NCBI RefSeq assembly: GCF_030551255.1
Contig: NZ_CP130630.1
Location: 4,321,501 to 4,385,500 of the forward strand
Direction: 5' to 3'
DNA: 64,000 nt
Origin: Streptomyces sp. NL15-2K
Lineage (GTDB): Bacteria > Actinomycetota > Actinomycetes > Streptomycetales > Streptomycetaceae
In this document: in pieces, positions 52,012 through 64,000 of the stretch
Layout: each line of letters starts with the position of its first letter
Position numbering within the stretch: position 1 is the stretch's first letter
Notes under the pieces: model-generated
Told to the model about the DNA's origin: nothing
The model's input: the letters and a program-made list of their open reading frames with translations, nothing else
The model's database searches: none
Program-made: the position numbers and the translations under genes

Positions 52012-53622
52012 TCAGCCCGCTACGAACGTATGCGCGACCTTGTCGTGCCAGCACTGGTGCCAGGGCCTGTCGAACAGGCCCCACAGGACACCCACGAGAC
52101 CGATGGCAAGCAGGCCGGGCACGCTGTAGACGGCCCAGCGGCGCAGGGCCGCGCCGAAGGACGGGGGCTCGTGGGCCTCGATGTCCCGCACCTCCAGACC
52201 GAGCAGCTTCTTGCCGAGCGTGCGGCCCCACTTGGCGGTGGGCAGCGCCTCGTAGAGGACACCGGCGAGGAGCAGGACGGCGAGGATGATGCCCAGGTAC
52301 ACGGAGGTCGTGCCGTCGAGCAGCCAGACGGTGACAGTCTCGCCGGACAGCTTGGCCGCGTCGATCTTCTCGTTGACGTGGTCGATCGCCTTGATGCCGA
52401 GCGGTACGGCGGCCACTGCGGTGACGGCCCCGAGGACGAGGGAGTCCACCAGGCGGGCGACCAGCCGCTTGCCGAGGCTCGCGGGGCGGGCGGAGGCCTG
52501 GCGCCGGGCGGCCGCCTGGAAGATGTCCTCGACCGGCGGCTTCCAGGGCGTGACGGGCTGCTCGTCGTCGGCGCCCGCGAGTCGGTGCACCTGCTGGGCC
52601 CAGGAGGGCTGACCGCCGCCGACGCCGCTCGTCACCGGGGCGGCGGCATTCGGGGCGGCGGACTGCGGGCCGCCGGGCTGCTGGGGCACGCTCGGGGCGG
52701 CCGCCTGCTGCTGCGGGCCGGCCGTCGGGGGTGCCTGCTGCGGGCCGGAGAGGGCGGCGGAGGCGGGGGCCTGGGCGGCTGCCGCGCGGGCCGCGGCGGC
52801 CTTTCCGGCGCCGAAGCCGGGGGCACCGGGAGTGCCGGGGGCGGGCTGTGCGCCCGCGGTGCCCGGTCCGCCCGTGCTCCCCTGCCGCGCCGTGCGCGGG
52901 GAGAGCGCGCGGAACGTCATGGTGCCGTCGTCGGACCCGGGGCCACCGGGGCCCGGTACGCCGGGTGTTCCCGCCCCCGCGCGGCCCGTCGCACCCGGGC
53001 CGGAGCGGTCGGCGCCGCCTGCCGCTCCCCCGGGCCCGGCCGTGGCCCGGCGGAAGACGAACGTGTTGCCGGAGGCGACGTCGCCCGCGTCCGGCTCGGC
53101 CGGCGGGATCGTCGCCGTGCCGTCCGTGCGGGCCGAGTGGCCGTCCGGCTGGGCGGGACCGTCGCCGGGGTCCGCCGGGCGCGGCACCCTCGGGTCGGCG
53201 CCCTGCGGGGCGCCCTGAGCGCTCTGAGCCCCTTGCGGAGCGTCTTGCGGGGACCCCCAGGACACCCGGCGGTCCGGTTCGCCCCCGAATCCCGTCTGCC
53301 GGGAGCGGTCGGCGCCCCAGGCGGACGCGGGCTCGGGCCGGCTGCCGTGCTGGGCCTCCGCGGCCGCGCCGGTCGTGCCGGGTTCGTCGGCCGGGTCCTC
53401 GTCGAAGAAGTGCGGGCCCGTCTCCTCGACCGGTGCCGCGTCCTGGCCCTGCTGGGCGCCGGGCGGCGGGGCGAGCGGTTCGCCGTCCGCGGGGGCCGGA
53501 CGGCTGGTGCCCGGAACCCAGGAGGCACCGTTCCAGTACCGGACATATCCAGGAATGGACGGGTCCGGGTAATACCCTTCGCGGGGCCTGTCGTCACCGG
53601 GGGCCGGGGTTGGGGCGCTCAT
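52012..53622 (-). CDS. RDD family protein with N-terminal DUF2510 domain
   Basis: The 536-residue protein starts with a DUF2510 motif (GYYPDPSIPGYVRYWNGASWVPG), continues with a long Pro/Ala/Gly/Gln-rich disordered region of about 330 residues and ends with an RDD domain (SLGKRLVARLVDSLVLGAVTAVAAVPLG, LLAGVLYEALPTAKWGRTLGKKLLGLEV) with several membrane helices. The tryptophan-rich DUF2510 motif is common at the N-terminus of actinobacterial membrane proteins. The low-complexity middle is encoded by imperfect repeats and may vary in length between strains. Confidence 0.86.
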   Translation of the reverse strand: MSAPTPAPGDDRPREGYYPDPSIPGYVRYWNGASWVPGTSRPAPADGEPLAPPPGAQQGQDAAPVEETGPHFFDEDPADEPGTTGAAAEAQHGSRPEPASAWGADRSRQTGFGGEPDRRVSWGSPQDAPQGAQSAQGAPQGADPRVPRPADPGDGPAQPDGHSARTDGTATIPPAEPDAGDVASGNTFVFRRATAGPGGAAGGADRSGPGATGRAGAGTPGVPGPGGPGSDDGTMTFRALSPRTARQGSTGGPGTAGAQPAPGTPGAPGFGAGKAAAARAAAAQAPASAALSGPQQAPPTAGPQQQAAAPSVPQQPGGPQSAAPNAAAPVTSGVGGGQPSWAQQVHRLAGADDEQPVTPWKPPVEDIFQAAARRQASARPASLGKRLVARLVDSLVLGAVTAVAAVPLGIKAIDHVNEKIDAAKLSGETVTVWLLDGTTSVYLGIILAVLLLAGVLYEALPTAKWGRTLGKKLLGLEVRDIEAHEPPSFGAALRRWAVYSVPGLLAIGLVGVLWGLFDRPWHQCWHDKVAHTFVAG

Positions 53623-53928
53623 GTCCGTCGTCCGGTATCTGCTCGGGGGTCAAATAGGGGCCTCCACATCTATCAGACCGGCGCGACAACCACCGCCAGT
53701 CCCGCGGGACCCACCCCTTTCCGGGCAACCTCGTCCACGTACTTCTCACGTTCTGGAATCTCGCTGGGACGTCTCAGGAACGTCACTGGAACCACTCTCG
53801 CAACGCCTCTCGCAGCGGGCGCGAAAAAAAATCCGAGAACCCGCGTAATGCTTCCGCCCGCGCCCCCTCTCCACCCGTACGGGCCCACCGCGGGCCCGCG
53901 CGAGAGACCCGAGAGAGGAACGAACGCC

Positions 53929-54342
53929 ATGCACTGCACCCTCGTGGAGCGCGACCTGGAGATCGGACTCGTCCTGTCCCCCGAGCGCAGCGTCCCGGTC
54001 CCGGCCCGGCTCGGCTACCGCTCCGACGACCCGTACGCCGTCCACATCACCTTCCACGTCAACTCCGCGCATCCGGTGCACTGGACGTTCTCCCGTGACG
54101 TCCTGGTGGAGGGGGTGTTCCGGCCGTCCGGGCACGGGGACGTGCGGGTGTGGCCGGCCAAGTCGGAGGGCCGCGGCGTCGTCCTGATGGCGCTGAGTTC
54201 CCCTGAGGGTGACGCCCTCCTGGAGGTCCCCGCCGCCCAGCTGTCCGCCTGGCTGGAGCGGACGCTGCGGGTGGTGCCCCCGGGGACCGAGGGCGAGCAG
54301 CTCGGCATCGACGAGGCGCTCGACGAGCTGTTCGCCCGGTGA
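53929..54342 (+). CDS. ssgG: SsgA-like sporulation/cell-division protein SsgG
   Basis: ATG at 53929 follows GAGAGAGGAACG and gives 137 residues. The SALP family features are clear: LVLSPERSVPVPARLGYRSDDPYAVHITFHV, VHWTFSRDVLVEGVFRPSGHGDVRVWP and VLMALSSPEGDALLEVPAAQLSAWLERT. SALPs control septum placement and wall growth in sporulating hyphae. I assign SsgG from its place between the RDD genes and the GlcD-like oxidase, as for SCO2924; the subfamily should be confirmed by phylogeny. It is transcribed away from the RDD genes. Confidence 0.85.
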   Translation: MHCTLVERDLEIGLVLSPERSVPVPARLGYRSDDPYAVHITFHVNSAHPVHWTFSRDVLVEGVFRPSGHGDVRVWPAKSEGRGVVLMALSSPEGDALLEVPAAQLSAWLERTLRVVPPGTEGEQLGIDEALDELFAR

Positions 54343-54358
54343 CGAGCGCCGGACGCGG

Positions 54359-55768
54359 TCAGAACAGCTTGCCCGGGTTCAGGATCCCCAGCGGGTCGAA
54401 GGCCGCCTTGATCGCCCGCTGCATCTCCACGCCCACCGGGCCGATCTCGCGGGCCAGCCACTCCTTCTTCAGGACACCAACGCCGTGCTCGCCGGTGATC
54501 GTGCCGCCGAGTTCCAGACCGAGGGCCATGATCTCGTCGAAGGACTCGCGGGCGCGCCGGGACTCGTCGGGGTCCGCCGCGTCGAAGCAGACCGTCGGGT
54601 GGGTGTTGCCGTCGCCGGCGTGGGCGACGACGCCGATGGTGAGCCGGTACTTCTCGGCGATCCGCTCGGTCCCTTCGAGCATCTCGCCGAGCCTGGAGCG
54701 GGGCACGCACACGTCGTCGATCATCGTGGTGCCCTTCACCGCCTCAAGGGCGGTGAGCGACAACCGCCGTGCCTGGAGGAGCAGCTCGGATTCGGCCGCG
54801 TCGTCGGCCGGGACGACCTGGGTGGCGCCGGCTGCCTCGCACAGCGCGCCGACCGCGGCGAGGTCGGCGGCCGGGTCCGCGGTGTCGAAGGCAGCCAGCA
54901 ACAGGGCTTCCGTGCTGTCCGGGAGTCCCATGTGCGCCAGGTCGTTGACCGCCGTCACCGTCGTACGGTCCATCAGTTCGAGGAGGGACGGTACGTGGCC
55001 TCCCGCCATGATCCGGCACACGGCGTCGCAGGCGGCGGCCCCGGACGGGAACTCGGCCGCCAGCACCAACTGCTCGGGCGGCTGCGGCTTGAGGGCCAGG
55101 ACCGCCCGGACGACGATGCCGAGCGAGCCCTCGGAGCCGACGAACAGGCGGGTCAGGTCGTATCCGGCGACACCCTTCGCCGTACGGCGGCCGGTGGACA
55201 TCAAGCGTCCGTCGGCGAGGACGACGTCCAGGCCGAGGACGTACTCGGCCGTCACCCCGTACTTCACGCAGCACAGGCCGCCGGAGGCGGTGCCGATGTT
55301 GCCGCCGATGGTGCACATCTCCCAGCTGGAGGGGTCGGGAGGGTAGTAGAGGCCGTGTTCGTTGACCGCGCGGGACAGGGCCGCGTTGATGACGCCGGGC
55401 TCGACCACGGCGATGCGGTCGACCGGGTTGATCTCGAGGATGCGGTCCATCTTCGTCAGGGACAGCACGACGCAGTCGTCGGAGGCGTTGGCCGCGCCCG
55501 ACAGGCCCGTGCGGGCGCCCTGCGGTACCACCGGGACGCGCAGCTCGGTGGCGGTGCGCATGACGTGCTGGACCTCTTCGACCGTGCGCGGGAGGACGAC
55601 CACGGCGGGGGTGCCGGCCGGGCAGAAGCCGGCCATGTCGTTGGCGTAGGAGGCCGTGACGTCCGGGTCGGTGAGGACGGCCTCGGCGGGCAGACCGCCC
55701 AGCAGCCGGTCGACGAGGTCGCCGGTCGCTGCCACGTCTTTGTCGGCAGGCGCTTCGATGCGGCTCAT
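54359..55768 (-). CDS. FAD-linked oxidase (GlcD-like D-2-hydroxyacid dehydrogenase)
   Basis: ATG at 55768 gives 469 residues. The FAD_binding_4 domain shows VVVLPRTVEEVQHVM, VPVVPQGARTGLSG and IGGNIGTASGGLCCVKYG. The C-terminal FAD-oxidase domain has VVAHAGDGNTHPTVCFD and TITGEHGVGVLKKEWL. The family oxidises glycolate, D-lactate and related acids. No glcE/glcF partners are adjacent, so it is probably a stand-alone enzyme. Confidence 0.9.
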   Translation of the reverse strand: MSRIEAPADKDVAATGDLVDRLLGGLPAEAVLTDPDVTASYANDMAGFCPAGTPAVVVLPRTVEEVQHVMRTATELRVPVVPQGARTGLSGAANASDDCVVLSLTKMDRILEINPVDRIAVVEPGVINAALSRAVNEHGLYYPPDPSSWEMCTIGGNIGTASGGLCCVKYGVTAEYVLGLDVVLADGRLMSTGRRTAKGVAGYDLTRLFVGSEGSLGIVVRAVLALKPQPPEQLVLAAEFPSGAAACDAVCRIMAGGHVPSLLELMDRTTVTAVNDLAHMGLPDSTEALLLAAFDTADPAADLAAVGALCEAAGATQVVPADDAAESELLLQARRLSLTALEAVKGTTMIDDVCVPRSRLGEMLEGTERIAEKYRLTIGVVAHAGDGNTHPTVCFDAADPDESRRARESFDEIMALGLELGGTITGEHGVGVLKKEWLAREIGPVGVEMQRAIKAAFDPLGILNPGKLF

Positions 55769-55858
55769 GATCACAGGTTCGCACTCCACGGCCATCGGTG
55801 TGAACCCCGTGTACGGCAGCCGCCGTATGCCGGGGCGCGGTCGCCGTACTGACGCAGA

Positions 55859-57289
55859 GTGAGCGCCATGGAGAACCAAGCGGAGGAGCGGCCCTCACGT
55901 ACCCGTCCACGTATCGGTCGGCGTGTGCTGATCGCCTCGGTCGCCGGGTGTGCCGTGCTCGGCGGTGTGCTGTGGTTGCTGCCCCGGGAAGGGACGGCGA
56001 CGCGGGCGCCCGCACCGGCGCCGGGGGCGCAGGCGCAGGCGGCGGTCACCGGCCGGGTGCCGGCCGCGCTGCCGGATCTGGCGGTGCTGATCGGCGAGCG
56101 CGAGAGCCGGGTGCGCGAACATCCCAAGGACGCGCGGTCGTGGGCGCTGCTCGGGGCGGCCTACGTGGAGCAGGGGCGGCGGACGGCGGACCCGGCGTAC
56201 TACCCGAAGGCCGAGAAGGCGCTGCGGACCTCGCTCAAGGTGCGGGCGAAGGGAAACGACGAAGAGGTCGCGGCGCTCGGGGGCCTGGCGGACCTCGCGA
56301 ACGCGCGGCGGGACTTCCGGGCGGCGCGGACCTGGGCGGAGGCCGCGCGGAGGCTGGAACCGAAGCGGTGGACGACATATCCGCTGCTGATCGACGCCTA
56401 CACCGGCCTCGGCGATCACAAGGCGGTCGGCAAGGTCCTCGACCAGCTCATGAAGCTGCACTCCGGGCCGGCCGTGATGGCGCGGGCGGCGGCCGTCTAC
56501 CGCGACCGGGGCCGGCGGGAGGACGCGGCCGCGCAGCTCGCCGACGCGGTGGCGGGGGCCGAGGCGCCGGCGGAGCGGGCGGCGTATCTGGAGCGGGCCG
56601 GGCAGCTGGCCTGGGAGCGCGGGGACCGGGAGGTCGCGCTGCGGCACTTCCAGGAGGCCGTACGGATCGACCCCGACCAGCGGGCCGCGCAGGCCGGGCA
56701 GGGGCGGGCGCTGGCGGCGCTGGGGCGGACGACGGAGGCGCTGAACGCCTACCGGGCGGCTCTCGCCAAGCAGCCTTGTCCTCAGTACGCCCTGGAGCTG
56801 GGCGAGTTGTACGAGTCGCTGGGGCTCGGGCAGGCGGCGCGCGTGCAGTACGACCTGTTGCGGGAGCGGGTGCGCAAGGCCGCCGCGGGCGGGGCGGACG
56901 AGGAGCTGGTGCTCGGGCAGTTCGAGGCGGATCACGGTGATCCGCGGGAGGCGGTACGGCGGCTGCGGGCCGAGTGGGCCCGTCAGCCGGGCATCGCGGT
57001 GGCCGACGCGCTCGGGTGGGCGCTGCACCGGGCCGGCCGGCCGGAGGAGGCGCTGCGGTTCGCCACGAGGGCGACGGACGAGACGAAGGGGGGCGGGGTG
57101 CGCAGCGCGCTGTACGCGTATCACCGGGGCATGATCGAGCGGGAGCTGGAGCGGTACGGGTCGGCCCGCAGGCATCTGGAGGAGGCGCTGCGGATCAACC
57201 CGTACTTCTCTCCGCTGGGGGCGCGGATGGCTCGGGCGGTGTTGACGGAACTCGGGGAGCCGTCACTGGCGGGCGCGCCCGAGCGCTGA
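55859..57289 (+). CDS. TPR-repeat protein with N-terminal membrane anchor
   Basis: The 476-residue product has a short basic cytoplasmic tail, one membrane helix (VLIASVAGCAVLGGVLWLL) and about nine helical repeats of the TPR type (for example WALLGAAYVEQGRRTADPAYY, VALRHFQEAVRIDPDQRAAQ, SARRHLEEALRINPYF). It is probably extracytoplasmic and a scaffold for protein contacts. ATG at 55868 is an alternative to the GTG at 55859. It is divergent from the GlcD-like gene. Confidence 0.83.
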   Translation: MSAMENQAEERPSRTRPRIGRRVLIASVAGCAVLGGVLWLLPREGTATRAPAPAPGAQAQAAVTGRVPAALPDLAVLIGERESRVREHPKDARSWALLGAAYVEQGRRTADPAYYPKAEKALRTSLKVRAKGNDEEVAALGGLADLANARRDFRAARTWAEAARRLEPKRWTTYPLLIDAYTGLGDHKAVGKVLDQLMKLHSGPAVMARAAAVYRDRGRREDAAAQLADAVAGAEAPAERAAYLERAGQLAWERGDREVALRHFQEAVRIDPDQRAAQAGQGRALAALGRTTEALNAYRAALAKQPCPQYALELGELYESLGLGQAARVQYDLLRERVRKAAAGGADEELVLGQFEADHGDPREAVRRLRAEWARQPGIAVADALGWALHRAGRPEEALRFATRATDETKGGGVRSALYAYHRGMIERELERYGSARRHLEEALRINPYFSPLGARMARAVLTELGEPSLAGAPER

Positions 57290-57308
57290 CCTGGCGCGCG
57301 GGCCGCTA

Positions 57309-61025
<3,717 letters not shown>

Positions 61026-61029
<4 letters not shown>

Positions 61030-61847
61030 CCGGTACGGAGCTGGACGAGCCGCGGGAGGAGTCGGTGGAGCAGCCGGTGGAGCAGCCGGTGCCGCCGGGT
61101 CCGCCGAGGAGGCGCGTCAGCTGGCAGAAGCTGACCTTCCTGCCCACCGTGCTGGTGGCGGTGCTGCTGGCGACCTGGCTGTGGTTCCGGCAGGCCGACC
61201 TCGACCCGATCTCCGAGAACGCGCTGTCGAACGGGCAGGTGACGAAGGCGCTGTGGCAGCACATCGAGCTGACGGTGATCTCCACGTTCTTCGTGCTGAT
61301 CATCGCGATCCCGCTGGGGATTCTGCTGACGCGGCGGTCGTTCAGGAAGGCGACCCCCGTGGCGATGGCGGTCGCCAACATGGGTCAGGCCACGCCGGCG
61401 ATCGGCCTGCTCGCCCTGCTGGTGATCTGGCTGGGCATCGGCCGCAGGGCGGCCCTGATCGGCATCATCAGCTACGCCGTACTCCCGGTCCTGGCGAACA
61501 CGATCGCGGGCCTGAAGGGGAACGACCCGACGCTGCTGGAGGCGGCGCGGGGCATCGGCATGTCGCCGATGGGGGTGCTGTCCCGCGTGGAACTGCCGCT
61601 GGCGGTCCCGCTGATCCTGGCGGGGGTCCGTACGGCTCTCGTCCTGAACGTCGGTACGGCGACCCTGGCGACCTTCGGCGGAGGCGGCGGGCTGGGCGTC
61701 CTGATCACGACCGGCATCACCAACCAGCGGATGCCGGTGCTGATGCTGGGCTCGATCCTCACGGTCGTCCTCGCGCTGCTGGTGGACTGGCTGGCGTCGC
61801 TGGCCGAAGTGCTGCTGCGGCCGCGAGGGCTGGAGGTGGGGAGGTGA
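61026..61847 (+). CDS. Betaine/choline ABC importer permease (second)
   Basis: GTG at 61026 overlaps the ATPase stop as GTGA and gives 273 residues. A Glu/Pro-rich N-terminal tail (EESVEQPVEQPVPPGPP) precedes six membrane helices and the EAA loop [26 protein letters not shown]. It pairs with the first permease to form the channel. Confidence 0.9.
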
Positions 61848-62809
61848 GGCGGCGTGTGTGCCCGCTGCTCGCCGGGGTGCTGGTGGCGGCGAGTGCGTGC
61901 GGCCTGACCAGCGGCTCACCGATGGTCGACGACGTGGGCCCGGGCTCGATCGGCCGGGGCGAACCGCTCAAGGGCGCGGATCTGACGGTGACGTCGAAGG
62001 AGTTCACCGAGCAGCTGATCCTCGGCGCGATCATGGGCATCGCCTTCGAGGCGGCCGGCGCGGACGTGCTCGACCGCACCGGTATCCAGGGCTCCATCGG
62101 GGCGCGGGAGGCGGTCAGGTCCGGTGACGCGGACGGCATGTACGAGTACACGGGCACCGCCTGGATCAACTACCTGGGCAACAGCGAGCCGATCACCGAC
62201 CCGCGGCAGCAGTGGCAGGCGGTACGCGACGCCGACCTGAAGAACGGCCTGACCTGGCTGCGGCCGGCCCCGCTCAACAACACCTACGCGCTGGCCATGA
62301 ACCAGTCCCACTACAAGAGGTACGGCACGAGGACGCTGTCGGACGTGGCCGCCCTGTCCAAGTCCGACCCCGCAGCCGTGACGCTCTGCGTGGAGAGCCA
62401 GTTCGCCAACCGGGCGGACGGATTGCCGGGCATGCAGAAGGCGTACGGCATGAACGTCCCGGCGTCTCGGATCACGCAGATGGACACGGGGATCATCTAC
62501 ACGCAGGCCGCGAAGGGGAGCTGCACGTACGGAGAGGTCTTCACCACCGACGGCCGCATCAAGTCCATGAACCTGACGGTGATGCGGGACGACAAGAAGT
62601 TCTTCCCGAACTACAACGCCGCGCCGGAGATCAACAGCGAGACCCTGAAGAAGTGGCCGGCGATCGCGGACGTCCTCGACCCGATCACCGAGAAGCTCGA
62701 CAACACGGTGGCGCGGACGCTGAACGCCAAGGTGGACGTGGACGGGGAGGACCCGCATCAGGTGGCGCTGGACTGGCTGAAGGAGGAGGGGTTCGTGAAG
62801 GAAGGCTGA
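61844..62809 (+). CDS. Glycine betaine/choline substrate-binding lipoprotein
   Basis: GTG at 61844 overlaps the permease stop as GTGA and gives 321 residues. The signal peptide ends in a lipobox (LLAGVLVAASACG), so it is anchored outside the membrane. The OpuAC-type fold shows LTVTSKEFTEQLILGAIMGIAFEAAGADV, YEYTGTAWINYL and QMDTGIIYTQAAKGSCTYGEVF. It delivers quaternary-ammonium osmolytes to the importer. Confidence 0.91.
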   Translation: MRRRVCPLLAGVLVAASACGLTSGSPMVDDVGPGSIGRGEPLKGADLTVTSKEFTEQLILGAIMGIAFEAAGADVLDRTGIQGSIGAREAVRSGDADGMYEYTGTAWINYLGNSEPITDPRQQWQAVRDADLKNGLTWLRPAPLNNTYALAMNQSHYKRYGTRTLSDVAALSKSDPAAVTLCVESQFANRADGLPGMQKAYGMNVPASRITQMDTGIIYTQAAKGSCTYGEVFTTDGRIKSMNLTVMRDDKKFFPNYNAAPEINSETLKKWPAIADVLDPITEKLDNTVARTLNAKVDVDGEDPHQVALDWLKEEGFVKEG

Positions 62810-62823
62810 TCAGGAGCGTGCCT

Positions 62824-63615
62824 TCAGCAGCTGGGTACGGAGCCCTTGCCGCTCTCCAGGGCCGTCAGGGAATTGACCGCACTCTTCAGCGTGGTCACCG
62901 GAATCAGCCGTAGGCCCTTCGGCAGCTGGGCCTCCGCGTCGGAGCACTCGGCCTTCGGGACCAGGAACACCGTGGCGCCGTCCCGGCGCGCGGCCTGCGT
63001 CTTCAGGGCCACTCCCCCGACCGCGCCGACCGCGCCGTCCTCGGTGATCGTGCCCGTACCGGCGATGGTGCGGCCGCCCGTGAGGTCGCGGCCGCCGCCG
63101 TCGCCGTTCAGCTTGTCGATGATGCCGAGGGTGAACAGGAGACCCGCGCTGGGACCGCCGACGTCCGCGAGCTTCAGCGTGACCTTGACGTCCTTGTCCG
63201 CGAGGTCCAGATAGTTCAGCGCGGCCCGGGTCGCCGCGTCCTGGGACTCCTTCATCTCCTCGGTGTTGTGCTGCTCGATCTCCTTGACGTTCTGCCCGCT
63301 CGGGTACACCGCGTCAAGGGGCATGACCGCCCGGTCGGTGCGGAACCAGCTGTCGATCACATCGCCGAGCGAGACGTGCGCGTCCGGGTTCGTCGCCACG
63401 ATGGTCGTCATCCGCAGCTGCCCGCTCGTGTCATGCGTCGGGGCACCCGAGATCGTGATCACCGGCGCGCCCTTGTTCTCGCCTAGCACGTTCGCCGTCA
63501 TACCGGGCTGCGTCAACGAGAACGGCAGCGGCGCGAACACCGCGGTGGCTATCAGAGCCGCGACGGGCAGAGCGCAGACGGCGACGGCTTGGCGACGCGT
63601 GAGACGAGAGAGCAC
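62824..63615 (-). CDS. YlbL-like PDZ/Lon-protease domain protein
   Basis: The 263-residue protein has an N-terminal signal anchor (AVAVCALPVAALIATAVFAPLPF), a degenerate PDZ-like part and a Lon (S16) peptidase domain. The catalytic Ser is in DVGGPSAGLLFTLGIID and the Lys is in GGVALKTQAARRDGATVF. It is shorter than usual for the family (about 350 residues), because the middle PDZ domain is reduced or missing. It probably cleaves membrane or secreted proteins. Confidence 0.85.
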   Translation of the reverse strand: MLSRLTRRQAVAVCALPVAALIATAVFAPLPFSLTQPGMTANVLGENKGAPVITISGAPTHDTSGQLRMTTIVATNPDAHVSLGDVIDSWFRTDRAVMPLDAVYPSGQNVKEIEQHNTEEMKESQDAATRAALNYLDLADKDVKVTLKLADVGGPSAGLLFTLGIIDKLNGDGGGRDLTGGRTIAGTGTITEDGAVGAVGGVALKTQAARRDGATVFLVPKAECSDAEAQLPKGLRLIPVTTLKSAVNSLTALESGKGSVPSC

Positions 63616-63685
63616 GGAATCAATCTAACGTGGGGGTGACATCAGGCCAGGTGGCAGGTTGCCTTCGCAGGCGGCTGTACGAACC

Positions 63686-64000
63686 TCAGCGCAACGCCTC
63701 CGCCACCTCCCGGGCCGCGTCCACCACCCGCGGACCCACCCGTTCCGGCACCGCGTCGGCCAACATCACGACGCCCACGCTGCCCTCGACCCCGGTCACG
63801 CCCAGCAACGGCGCCGCCGCCCCACTGGCCCCCGCCTCCAACTCCCCGTGCGTCAGCGTGTACCCCGGGTCCGAAACGGCCTGCTGCCGTGCCGCCAGGA
63901 TCGCCCGCCCCGCGGCCCCCCGGTCCAGCGGATGCCGGAACCCGGCCCGGTAGGCCACGTGGTAGTCCGTCCACGTCGGCTCGACCACGGCCACGGCCAG
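63686..64000 (-). CDS. IclR-family transcriptional regulator (C-terminal part; start outside window)
   Basis: The frame is open to the right edge and ends at TGA 63686. The visible 104 residues form the end of an IclR effector-binding domain: FRHPLDRGAAGRAILAAR, GYTLTHGELEAGASGAAAPLLGVTGVEGSVGVVMLAD and a terminal helix (VVDAAREVAEAL). The DNA-binding domain lies beyond 64000. Confidence 0.78.
   Translation of the reverse strand: MAVAVVEPTWTDYHVAYRAGFRHPLDRGAAGRAILAARQQAVSDPGYTLTHGELEAGASGAAAPLLGVTGVEGSVGVVMLADAVPERVGPRVVDAAREVAEALR

Noticed and set aside
51922..54342. An 806-codon plus-strand frame across the RDD genes into ssgG
   Set aside because: Only the last 137 codons (from 53929, with a ribosome-binding site) are a real protein. 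The rest is the high-GC antisense shadow of the two RDD genes.

Overview
The window is chromosomal DNA of a Streptomyces species. The support is very high GC with strong third-position G/C bias, GTG/TTG starts, an SsgA-like sporulation protein (SsgG), DasR-type operators at N-acetylglucosamine PTS genes, a CysO/CysM/Mec cysteine set, a ClpS/DUF2017 pair, and a gene order from the penicillin-binding protein to hppD that matches my memory of the conserved core of Streptomyces chromosomes (around SCO2897-SCO2935 of S. coelicolor).

Layout. 1-5.6 kb: cut-off cell-wall-anchored alginate-lyase-like protein, a short MITE-like element, a secreted DUF6055-type metallopeptidase-like protein and a frameshifted IS110-family transposase. 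5.6-17.9 kb: MFS transporter, DUF445 protein, SGNH hydrolase, DUF1707 protein, a three-gene ABC-2 exporter, a bifunctional class A penicillin-binding protein, a GroES-like protein, a DUF3618 protein and the peroxiredoxin Bcp. 17.9-24.4 kb: a 6.5-kb island bounded by a perfect 25-bp direct repeat. It holds a response regulator, a double-kinase sensor, three consecutive secreted-protein genes and a truncated SMI1/KNR4-like gene. 24.4-34.9 kb: a GNAT gene whose 3' end forms the right repeat, then an accessory block that looks like a ribosomally synthesised, post-translationally modified peptide (RiPP) cluster, followed by a tRNA-Thr remnant. 35.1-36.6 kb: two tandem HNH endonuclease genes and tRNA-Leu(UAG). 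36.6-64 kb: mostly core genes: rdgB, a lipoprotein, rph, nagF, nagE2, an MBL hydrolase, a membrane-anchored PemK-like protein, cysM-cysO with a leader peptide, a LacI regulator, mec, an amino-acid permease, DUF2017-clpS, pncB, pncA, two RDD proteins, ssgG, a GlcD-like oxidase, a TPR protein, hppD with a divergent Lrp regulator, a four-gene betaine/choline ABC importer, a YlbL-like PDZ/Lon protein and a partial IclR regulator.

The most unusual part is the six-gene minus-strand operon at 33009-26349. In transcription order it encodes a radical-SAM/SPASM-fold protein that has lost all three canonical cluster cysteines, a PqqD-like peptide-recognition protein, a 52-residue candidate precursor peptide, a B12-binding radical SAM enzyme with an intact CxxxCxxC motif, a JmjC/cupin oxygenase and an MFS exporter. 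A P450 gene (convergent) and an aldo/keto reductase plus GNAT pair (divergent) flank it. This set fits a peptide-modification pathway that I cannot match to a described RiPP class from memory.

A second theme is repeats. A family of short palindromic and tandem elements lies at 1.35-1.73, 5.53-5.63, 9.66-9.71 and 10.18-10.38 kb. One copy sits in frame inside the SGNH hydrolase gene, and two copies form an inverted pair around a 4.7-kb block.
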